The translations under genes and the position numbers were made by a program. Source: Anniella stebbinsi (Eukaryota; Chordata; Lepidosauria; Squamata; Anniellidae). From it: DNA of 64,000 nucleotides. The stretch is from the NCBI GenBank assembly GCA_029215795.1, contig JARDYH010000007.1, positions 66,084,763-66,148,762 on the forward strand, written 5' to 3'. Under the pieces are notes generated by a model. That model worked only from the letters and a program-made list of their open reading frames with translations. It searched no databases and was not told where the DNA came from. Of this stretch, positions 56,801 through 64,000 are shown one piece after another (within the stretch, counting starts at the first letter, position 1; the number at the start of each line of letters is the position of its first letter).

Positions 56801-59800
56801 TCAGTGAAGAATTTATTTTCTGTGGGTGCGCTAATGGAACGGTGCGGATCTTCAACACACACAACTTGCATTACCTCGCAGATTTGCCAAAGCCTCACTA
56901 TTTGGGCATTGACATTGCTAGTGAAGAGATGCTGAGGTACAGAACTCTGCGAGACGACAGGCTGAGGAGGGGGGCTGGAAAATGCCCAGGCACCCCGTTG
57001 GGCAGAGCCTCATGCTTGGATGCTGGTGCATAGGAATGTCCAGTTTTCCCAGCCTGCCTGTGAACAGTTGGCATGGAAGCTGCTCTTTTTGGGTTGGCTG
57101 CTGCTTATGGTTGTGTCTTGCATTGTATTGTTATTGTAACATTTTGATGGTTTTTACTCTAAACTAGCAAACAGACCTAGATTCGCATGGGTTGGAATTG
57201 CCCATAGGTTGATAACAGAGAAGCCGTACACAGCTGTCACAGTTAAATATACTTTGTGCTCGGCTCGCCTGAGTGAAGGCATGCCTGCTTGCACCCCTAG
57301 GCATGGCCCCTGTCATCGTCCACCCCATAGCCCCCTGAGGGAGTGGTCTGTCTACTCCATCCCCACTGCAGAGGGTGGCGGCAGGCCTACATCTTGGCCT
57401 ATTAATCTTTCCTGACTTCAAACTATGCTTGTTCTTTTTTTCCCCCATATTTTTAACATGGGTTGTTGTGTTTGTGTTTTTTCAATATTTGGGGCTTTTT
57501 TTTTCTTAATGTCTAAAAAAACACATTAAAAAGATGAATGTTGTATTATTATTATTATTATTATTATTTACATGTCTATACCGCCCCATAGCCAAAGCTC
57601 TCTGGGCGGTTTACAAAAATTAAAAGATTGAACATTAAAAGTCAATATACAACATTTAAAAACATAAAACATAAAAACAGCTAACATTTAAAACAATTTT
57701 AAATCTGCTCGCTGCAGTGCAAAGTTTGGTTGAAATTTATCAAATGATATTGAAGCAGTATATATTTACCTGTTTTTGATTTGCCGCCTTTTTGGTTCAA
57801 AACGGGGGTTGTAATTTTCATTATGCCTAAAACCATCCCAGAGAGAGGTAGAACAAATCCTAAAAGTTTCATAACAATTGGATGTGCAGTTTTTGAGTCA
57901 ATCGAGGGCATACAAACAAACCCTTTTATTTAAGAAGGTACAGATTTTGGGTTGTATTCTTGTCAGCCACCTTGAGCACCATTTCCTTGTTAGAATGGCA
58001 GGGTATACATGAAATCAACAAACTGCAAAAAGCAAACGTCGTTGTGTTTGCTTAGGACCTTGGGTCCTGCCTGTGCTGAAATGGGTGGTCCCTGAAGAAC
58101 AGTTCCAGCACAAGGCTGCCATCTTGTGGCATTTAGCTTCTCCAGTGTTATTCTCTCATGTTTGAGGTGACTGTGGGCTTTCGTGTGTGTGTGTATCTGA
58201 GTTTGCTAAAACAAGCAATAACATTGCAACTCCATGCATGTTTAGACAGAAAAAGCTTCTACAAGTCCCAGCATTCCCCAGCCAGGACTTCCTCCTTAAT
58301 GTCATTTGAAGGCATCGCTTCTAAGCTGTTGCTCTTCCTTGCTCAGCAAGACTGGGGACTTCATGACTGGAGCAGTGACTATCTCAGCTACATGCAGTCC
58401 AGTTCATGAATCTGGGCCATTTGGCAAGGGGACGGGCAGGACCGGCCACGATGCTTCTGGATAGGTAGACACTTTGATTCTCATTCCAGAACAGGCCTAT
58501 CTCTGTGTGTGGCTCTTTATTCTGATTTTGTGTTTGCACTTTGAGCATTTGCTTGAGTTCTCCTCCTCCTCCTCCTCTGCGGTGTTTCTTTTGTCCTAGT
58601 TGTGTAAAAAGAAGCTCAGTGCTTTGGTTTTTTGGGAGGGTAACCAAGAAGAATACTCTTTTCCCCTTTGGTGTTTTCAAGAAGGCCAGATGCTACCTAC
58701 CCGGACACTATTGCCTTAGCTTTTGACCTCAGCCATCACTGGCTCTCCTGCGTATACAAGGATCACAGTGTGTACATCTGGGACGTGAAGAACACCAGCC
58801 AAGTTGGGAGAGTCTGGTCCGACCTTTTCCACAGCTCGTTTGTGTGGAATGTTGAGGTGAGGGGATGCTTCCGCTTAGAAACGATGTGAACGCTTAGCAT
58901 GGTTTTCTAAAACTGCACCGGGTTGGACCTAGGTGCCCTTCCCCAGCACGGCTCTGTCTAGGAGTGTCCATGTTCCCCCTTCCTGGTATTAGCTGCCCTT
59001 TCCTTTGAAAGCTGAGCATCTTGACTCTCCTTTTGATTCTGTTGTCATGGGGATGGATCACCCAGCATGGGGACGAAAGGAACTAGATCCGTTGTACCCC
59101 TTTGGATTTTGTGTCTTGAGCTCCTCTCCTGTTCTATGTATGTCTTAGGTTTATCCTGAATTCGAAGACAATCAAGGCTGTTTGCCCCCCGGATCCTTCC
59201 TAACGTGTTCATCGGACAACACTATACGTTTCTGGAACTTGGAAAATTTTCAGGAGAATGTCTACAGTGATGTAAGCTCCATGTTTTCATGATATGATGC
59301 CACATTGGCCCCCACAGTTGATTTCCACCAGTGGGTGGATATGTTGAGTCTATTTCAAGGTCTGGAAGGTTTGGGCAGGTTAAAGATTGTGACTGATGTG
59401 AGGCTTTTCTGAAGCAATTGCCTCCTGGTTTATTACAAACTGTCTCCATCATTATCGATTTGATGGGTTTTCTTTATATAATGTAATACCCGTCTATTCT
59501 TCCTTCCTCTTTAAAGAACTTGCTGAAGGTTGTGTATGTGGAAAAGAACACCCAGCACTTGCAAGATCCAACCAATGTGTCAGACAGAGTTGAAAATGTC
59601 GGCTACCTTGATGTGAAATCGGGTGTCCGTGTGATGCAAGTCAGCCCCGATGGCCGGAGTTTGGCCTCTGGTGACAGAGCTGGAAATCTGAGGTGGGTCC
59701 CTGGGCACGTCTTTCTACTTCCATCGTGTTTCAGTTAGCAGTCAATATAATTCCAGCTTCTTCCAGTGCCTCCCAAACATTTCAAAACCAAAAAGGGGGA

Positions 59801-62800
59801 GAACAACTGAATGCAGGTACAGGTAGGTGCGAAGCTGTTCTTAACTTTTATTTCTTTATGCCCAATGTATTTCAAAACAAACATTCTCCTTTGGGGGCAA
59901 TTTACTCTTCTTATTATTGCAAGGTTCTGGTCAGAAGAGGAAATTGTTCCTGAAGAAGGAATTTTGTTCCAAAAGGCTTTGGGCATAAATCAATCAATCA
60001 CTTTGTTACTTTGAGAACAGTTTCTCTCCTGCTTATTCCCAAACATTTTAGTAAGGAGGAATGAGATCTTTGGATGGAATTCTGCCTTCATTTGTGATTC
60101 AAATGTCTCTTTCAACCCTTGGACTGGGAAGAAGGTCAAACAGGAGGCTCTCCTCTTGTGTTAGGGATGTGTGAAGAGCAGGATGAAATAATGTAGCAAT
60201 TGTATTCATCATTCTTTAAAATAATGAATTCAAGTGGTCCGAGTGCCTATCCATTCGGAGGAGAAACGGGTCCACCCAAAATAAGATAGTGAATTCTACA
60301 TACTCTGGGAACTCACTGACCGGGTTCGGATGAGCCGCAGCACTTGCGGGTGTCATTTTGCATATGCAACCGCCGCTCGCTGGTTATCCAAGGGTTAAAC
60401 AACTTTCGCATAACCCTAAAATAGGTCATGGGTTATGTGAGGGTTATTTAATCCTCACATAACCCACACTCGCTGGATTCCCACTACACAACTATCCCCA
60501 AGTGTGGGTGGTATATTCAAAATGGCGGCGCAAGGTCCACAGCCTCACCGTGGCTTTAATAACCCAGGGTGGGTTGTCGTGTCGTGCAAACAGCTCTACT
60601 AGCTATGTAGAAATATGTTAAGTTTGTGAATTGAAAAAGAGAATAAAAAACTGTTTGTGAACATGTTGGGGGGTGGTCCTTTGAGAAGTTGACCTTAATT
60701 TGTTCAAACACCTGACCGCTTTTAATAAACATCCTGGAGATTAGGGTTGTGAAGGGACTCTTCTCCTTGAACTATGCAGGGATGTTGCAAGAGGAAGGAA
60801 AACAAAAGGGCCCCTTTTCCCCTTTCCCAGCCCAAACCTGACTTCTCTAGCACTGTATCGTAGAGCAGGGGAAGCCTCAGAGGGTTGGGAAAGAAAAGGG
60901 TCCTTCCTCTTCTCCCACCTTGGTGAGGCCTGAACAAGGCTCCTGTTCCAGGCAGGCTGGAGCTCTAAACAGGGGCACTCCCTCTAGTGGGGTGGGGGGT
61001 GGGGGGTGGGGAAGGTATATTGCAACTTTAGTTCCAGGTCCCATGGAATGCTAAATTCTGTAGCCCATACCAGAATCTACCTGTTCGTATAATCACAGAA
61101 TCCATTTAGCTAAGTGTGTCTGTGTGCTCTGATTGAATGAACAACCCATCCCAGAAGCAGCTCGGCCTTTGGAAATGCCTCTAAGGTTTTGCTAGCATAG
61201 CTGTGGCTTTACTTCATCACAGGGATCAGGCCTGTGATCTGCTAGCTTGCCTACACCCTGTGCAAGCCTGTGGCCTTTAGAGCAGCAAGTGTGAAGACTG
61301 GGCAGGTGCTGATGGACCTCTGTCTTTCTGATTCATCAAATCATACATGCTCACAACGAATGCTAGGCGTGACAGTGCAGTGTTCAAATGGCTGAGCTTC
61401 TAAAGTTATCAAAATATGTTTTTCTCTTACAGGATACACGAGCTAAAATTTATGGACGAGGTGATGAAAGTTGAAGCCCATGATTCAGAAGTACTCTGCT
61501 TAGAATATTCTAAGCCAGAAACTGGTAAATTTTCCAATAATCTGAATATTTTATAGTTTACATTAGACTCCAGGATTCCTGTGTGTGTAATTACGCAATA
61601 CTTACACACTCTTGTCTCATAATCCCTTCCATCTCTTAAGTATTGTCTCGATGGGGGGGGGAGGGATATTGAGGACTCTTCCGTAGCCAAACCACTTTAA
61701 ACATTCAAAGCCCTAAACGGTTTGGGGCCAGGTTATCTGAAGGAATGCCACCTCCCATATGTACCTACCCGGACCCTAATTCATCCTCGAGGGTCCTTCT
61801 CCGTGAGCCCCTGCCAAAGGAAGTGAGTGGCTACCAGGAGTAGGGCCTTCTCTGCAGTAGCACCCCGCCTGTGGAATGAGCTCACCAGAGAGGTTCGCCT
61901 GGCATCTACATTATGCTCCTTTAGATGCCAGGTGAAGACCTTTTTATTTTCACAGCGTTTAAACAGTTCTTCAGTTTGATTTTTAACCTTGCTGTTTAAA
62001 TTTGTATTTTAAATCCCTATCAATTTCTGCATGGCTGCTCAGTTTTTTATCCTGGTTGTGCTTTTATACTGTATTTTAAACTATGTTTTTTATACGGTTG
62101 TTGTTTCATATTTTGAATGGTTTTTATGGTTTAAATTTTTTAAACTGCCCAGAGAGCTTGGCTATTGGGTGGTATAGAAATGCAATAAATAAATGAAAAA
62201 AAAACCCTCTGAAACCCGCGCTGAGTTCAGTGTCCTCACTGCTGTCTGTAGGGATGACTCTGCTAGCTTCAGCAAGCCGCGACAGGCTGATCCACGTGTT
62301 AAATGTCGAGCAAAATTATAAACTAGAGCAGACCTTGGACGACCACTCCTCGGCCATAACTGCTGTGAAGTTCACCGGTAAGTCTGCGTTAACTACTCGT
62401 ATTTCTGGGGGAAATCCTCCCTTTTCTGAACGCACTTGAATTGAGTGATGGCTTTCAACAGCCATAGTGTCTGACATGATTGTGTTGAGCCCTTTTAAAG
62501 TCTCGCCTGCTTCAGTTAGAGAGTTAAAAGATGTGTTCAGTTTCTGTGCTTTTGCACAGCCCCAGTTGTTTCAATTGGTTTCTGCTGGGGTTATTATTTT
62601 CAATGGTGGTCATAAGGTTTTATTGGGAGCTGCTTGAATAATACATTTGAAGGGCAGGGTAGAAATCTAAATAATACATAAAAGAGAAACACTATAGGGT
62701 TGTCCTATCAGACTTCATTCTTCCTCTGTCATCCCCTTTTTTTTCTTTCCTGCAGGAAACAGAGACATTCAGATGATTAGCTGTGGAGCTGACAAAAGCA

Positions 62801-63352
62801 TCTATTTTCGCAGCGCGCAAAAGGTGCCTGCAATTAATTGGCAGAATTTGCTGCCACACGCTGATTTTAAATGGGGACTGGACAAATTCCTGGTGGATAG
62901 TTCTATCAAACCGCTGTTAGCTGTTATGTTGAAATTCCATGTTCAGAGGCACCATGCTGTTGAATGCCTGTTCCTGCAGAGGGTGAAGGTGGGGGGGCCG
63001 TTCATGCCCCACGTACCCGATTCAGCGGGGCGGCTCGTGTGTGCTTAGGGGGACTTGAAGAGCTTATTTTCATCCAAAGGTCTGTCCCTTTCCCCCTTTT
63101 CGTATCCAGATAACAACGCTTTACAGATTCGCTCCGCCTGTACCCCGCATAAGCCTGCTGCAGCTGGCTTCTGCCGGGACAAAACCCCTGCACCATTCAT
63201 GAGCGTTGTTGGATTGATTCCCCTCTCCAGGTAGCGGACGGGATTAACTTCGTCAGAACCCACCACGTCGCCGAGAAAACTACCTTGTACGATATGGACG
63301 TTGACATAACCCAGAAGTATGTCGCTGTGGCCTGTCAGGACAGAAATGTCAG
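50704..63352 (+). CDS. WDR62: WDR62, WD repeat domain 62 (5' fifteen coding exons; 3' part outside window)
   Basis: Coding exons: 50704-50811, 52903-52994, 53798-53860, 54408-54465, 55419-55589, 55881-56015, 56485-56667, 56776-56936, 58682-58856, 59149-59271, 59517-59692, 61433-61524, 62252-62377, 62756-62823 and 63231-63352 (1853 nt, 617 residues plus two bases). All phases close. Clear WD40 blades include [130 protein letters not shown] and [18 protein letters not shown]62 is a spindle-pole and centrosome scaffold that binds JNK-pathway kinases; human loss causes microcephaly (MCPH2). The C-terminal half, with the JNK- and MKK-docking region, is not in the window. The paralog MAPKBP1 was considered, but sequence details and linkage to THAP8 favour WDR62. 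Confidence 0.95.
51360..51840 (+). mobile_element. Two adjacent CR1 LINE 3' fragments
   Basis: First copy to about 51635 (GGTCTGATCCAGCATGGCTC); second from about 51640 (CCAGTTGCTGGGGAACATGG, then GGACTAGATGGACCCTCGGT). Both end in CTTCT(T/G)AT-type termini, in WDR62 intron 1. Confidence 0.8.
51889..51990 (-). repeat. tRNA-derived SINE fragment
   Basis: On the minus strand it reads GTAGCTAAGTGGTAGAGCAC, CTGCTTTGCACAC and a B-box-like GGTTCAAACCC at 51928-51938. Confidence 0.6.
52259..52498 (+). mobile_element. Squamate-type tRNA-derived SINE, near full length
   Basis: A-box region GTGGTGTAGTGG at 52267-52278, B box GGTTCTAGTCC at 52311-52321, then CTCACAGGGTTGTTGTTATG AGG, CGCTTTGGGTTCCTTGGAGG, and an (AAATA)n-like tail. 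Confidence 0.8.
52903..52994 (+). CDS. WDR62: WDR62 coding exon 2
   Basis: Residues 37-66: [30 protein letters not shown]. The acceptor is GGGCAG| and the donor ACAGG|GTAAGT. Confidence 0.94.
53105..53640 (+). mobile_element. L2/CR1-clade LINE reverse-transcriptase fragment
   Basis: Frameshifted coding remnant: [78 protein letters not shown]. These match the RT palm of L2-type elements. It lies in WDR62 intron 2. Confidence 0.85.
53798..53860 (+). CDS. WDR62: WDR62 coding exon 3
   Basis: Residues 67-87: [20 protein letters not shown]. The acceptor is TCCTAG| and the donor TTTAG|GTAATG. Confidence 0.94.
54408..54465 (+). CDS. WDR62: WDR62 coding exon 4
   Basis: Residues 88-107: [19 protein letters not shown], the first WD blade. 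The acceptor is TTTTAG| and the donor GAG|GTGAGT. Confidence 0.95.
54960..55318 (+). mobile_element. CR1 LINE 3' end
   Basis: GACTTCTTCACACAGCACAT, GGTTGGATAAATTCCTGGAG, then TCGGTCTGATCCAGCAGGGC and a TTCTTATGTTCTTA terminus. It lies 100 bp upstream of WDR62 exon 5. Confidence 0.9.
55419..55589 (+). CDS. WDR62: WDR62 coding exon 5
   Basis: Residues 108-164: [20 protein letters not shown], then a second blade ending VVNVWDWK. The acceptor is CTGTAG| and the donor AAG|GTAAGA. Confidence 0.95.
55881..56015 (+). CDS. WDR62: WDR62 coding exon 6
   Basis: Residues 165-209: [20 protein letters not shown], then [16 protein letters not shown]. The acceptor is TTGCAG| and the donor AAG|GTAAAC. Confidence 0.95.
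56485..56667 (+). CDS. WDR62: WDR62 coding exon 7
   Basis: Residues 210-270: [20 protein letters not shown], then [20 protein letters not shown]. The acceptor is TTACAG| and the donor AAG|GTAAGG. Confidence 0.95.
56776..56936 (+). CDS. WDR62: WDR62 coding exon 8
   Basis: Residues 271-323: [20 protein letters not shown], then [20 protein letters not shown]. The acceptor is CTTTAG| and the donor TGAG|GTACAG. Confidence 0.93.
57544..57700 (-). mobile_element. LINE 3' tail fragment after an ATT microsatellite
   Basis: (ATT)n at 57544-57567, then ACCGCCCCATAGCCAAAGCT CTCTGGGCGG, reverse orientation. Confidence 0.6.
58682..58856 (+). CDS. WDR62: WDR62 coding exon 9
   Basis: Residues 324-382: [20 protein letters not shown], then [14 protein letters not shown] and SSFVWNVE. 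The acceptor at 58680-58681 follows a strong pyrimidine tract. Two further in-frame AGs lie upstream at 58647-58648 and 58650-58651, so the 5' end may vary. Confidence 0.9.
59149..59271 (+). CDS. WDR62: WDR62 coding exon 10
   Basis: Residues 383-423: [20 protein letters not shown], then [21 protein letters not shown]. The acceptor is TCTTAG| and the donor GAT|GTAAGC. Confidence 0.94.
59517..59692 (+). CDS. WDR62: WDR62 coding exon 11
   Basis: Residues 424-481: [20 protein letters not shown], then [20 protein letters not shown]. The acceptor is TTAAAG| and the donor TGAG|GTGGGT. Confidence 0.95.
60310..60600. mobile_element. hAT-like MITE relic with internal hairpin
   Basis: GACCGGGTTCGGATGAGCCG at one side and TGTCGTGTCGTGCAAAC at the other. 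A perfect hairpin, TGGGTTATGTGAGG / CCTCACATAACCCA, lies at 60429-60466, in WDR62 intron 11. Confidence 0.5.
60988..61011 (+). repeat. G-quadruplex-type G-rich repeat
   Basis: Four G runs of four or more separated by single T, on the WDR62 sense strand. Confidence 0.8.
61433..61524 (+). CDS. WDR62: WDR62 coding exon 12
   Basis: Residues 482-512: [30 protein letters not shown]. The acceptor is TTACAG| and the donor ACTG|GTAAAT. Confidence 0.95.
61680..62200 (+). mobile_element. LINE 3' region (L2-like, unclassified)
   Basis: GCCCTAAACGGTTTGGGGCC, GAGTAGGGCCTTCTCTGCAG, GTGGAATGAGCTCACCAGAG, then the GAGAGCTTGGCTATTGGGTG tail. It ends about 50 bp upstream of WDR62 exon 13. Confidence 0.65.
62252..62377 (+). 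CDS. WDR62: WDR62 coding exon 13
   Basis: Residues 513-554: [20 protein letters not shown], then [18 protein letters not shown]. The acceptor is CTGTAG| and the donor ACCG|GTAAGT. Confidence 0.95.
62756..62823 (+). CDS. WDR62: WDR62 coding exon 14
   Basis: Residues 555-577: [22 protein letters not shown]. The acceptor is CTGCAG|. The donor AAG|GTGCCT is weak, and the intron stays open for 75 codons. Confidence 0.93.
62860..62985 (+). mobile_element. Degenerate CR1 fragment in WDR62 intron 14
   Basis: AAATGGGGACTGGACAAATT CCTGGTGGATAG aligns with the better preserved CR1 copy at about 55060. Confidence 0.55.
63231..63352 (+). CDS. WDR62: WDR62 coding exon 15 (last in window)
   Basis: Residues 578-617 plus two bases: [20 protein letters not shown], then [20 protein letters not shown]. 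The acceptor is CTCCAG| and the donor CAG|GTACAC. Confidence 0.95.
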
Positions 63353-63824
63353 GTACACCGTCCCATTATTTCCAGGCAGTTCAAGAATCGGATTTGCCCC
63401 TTGGGAACGCAGAATCCTAGATTTTCTTGCGTGTTGGAAGAAAGGACCCTACCTTTGCCTAACCCATGCCTCCTGCAACCCACCATCTTCTTCCTGCAGT
63501 TGGGGATGGGGGCAAGGAAGAGCGTCGAAGCCTTGCAGTTCAGACCAGGCACAGCGCTCGCGGCAATGGGGATGGCTGGGGGTAGGGGAGGAAGAGATGG
63601 CAGGCAGCTGGAGTTCTGCTTTGTGTCATGGCTGCCCCCTTCCGTTGCTTCCCTGTAGTGAGGGAGGGGAGTTTCTGGCACTTGGTCCTGGGCTGGTGTG
63701 AAGCTGCTCTCTTGATGGGGGAGTTGGACATGGCCTGGAGGAATATAGCACATGGCCCGAAGTCCTTGTGCTGCTCACTGCTTGTCACTCCACCCCCATT
63801 TTAGCCATTGTGCCAACATATCTA

Positions 63825-63995
63825 TTGCTATTATTATTATTATTATTATTATTGACATTGATATGCTTCCCCATAGCTGAAGCTGTCTGGGCAGTTTATA
63901 AAGATTAAAACACTGAACGTTTAAGAAAACAGATAAACAAAATTCAAAACCCATAAAAACATAAAACAGATAATATACAAAGATAATACCCTTTG
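63825..63995 (-). mobile_element. LINE 3' tail fragment after an ATT microsatellite
   Basis: (ATT)n at 63829-63852, then ATGCTTCCCCATAGCTGAAG CTGTCTGGGCAG and an A-rich stretch, reverse orientation. Confidence 0.55.
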
Positions 63996-64000
63996 AAATG

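Overview
The window is vertebrate nuclear DNA, most likely from a squamate reptile (lizard). It has intron-rich genes, abundant CR1 and L2-type LINE fragments, a tRNA-derived SINE of the kind common in squamates, R4/Dong-like LINE pieces next to trinucleotide microsatellites, and many short palindromic DNA-transposon relics. Placement below Squamata is not supported by anything I can see.

Four protein-coding genes were reconstructed exon by exon. Every junction used follows the GT-AG rule, every reading phase closes, and each protein was recognised from its family motifs. From left to right: ALKBH6 (minus strand, 5 coding exons, 4654 to 365, last exon beyond the left edge); CLIP3/CLIPR-59 (minus strand, 13 coding exons, 31873 to 10637, 536 residues, complete, with a probable non-coding first exon at about 36909-37130); THAP8 (minus strand, 4 coding exons, 48789 to 44372, 492 residues, complete); and WDR62 (plus strand, first 15 coding exons, 50704 to 63352, about 617 residues, continuing past the right edge). 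This is the same order and orientation as ALKBH6-CLIP3-THAP8-WDR62 on human chromosome 19q13.

Layout: 1-4.7 kb ALKBH6; 4.7-10.6 kb intergenic, with promoter-like sequence at 4.66-4.9 and 5.6-5.8 kb and an unexplained minus-strand ORF at 7.86-8.21 kb that is in phase to be an alternative last exon of CLIP3; 10.6-37.1 kb CLIP3, whose introns hold many foldback elements; 37.1-44.4 kb repeat-rich intergenic DNA; 44.4-48.8 kb THAP8; 48.8-50.7 kb THAP8/WDR62 head-to-head interval with CRE, ZNF143-like, CCAAT and E2F-like motifs, split by transposon debris; 50.7-64 kb WDR62.

The genes do not form a pathway: a 2-oxoglutarate/iron dioxygenase, a membrane-anchored CAP-Gly microtubule/Akt adaptor, a THAP zinc-finger DNA-binding protein, and a mitotic spindle-pole WD40 scaffold. 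I found no CRISPR array, operon, phage or other prokaryote-type system. The most novel items are the candidate alternative CLIP3 tail, a THAP8 protein enlarged by a 352-codon exon carrying an HCF-1-binding-type motif, and several families of small DNA transposons with visible target-site duplications.
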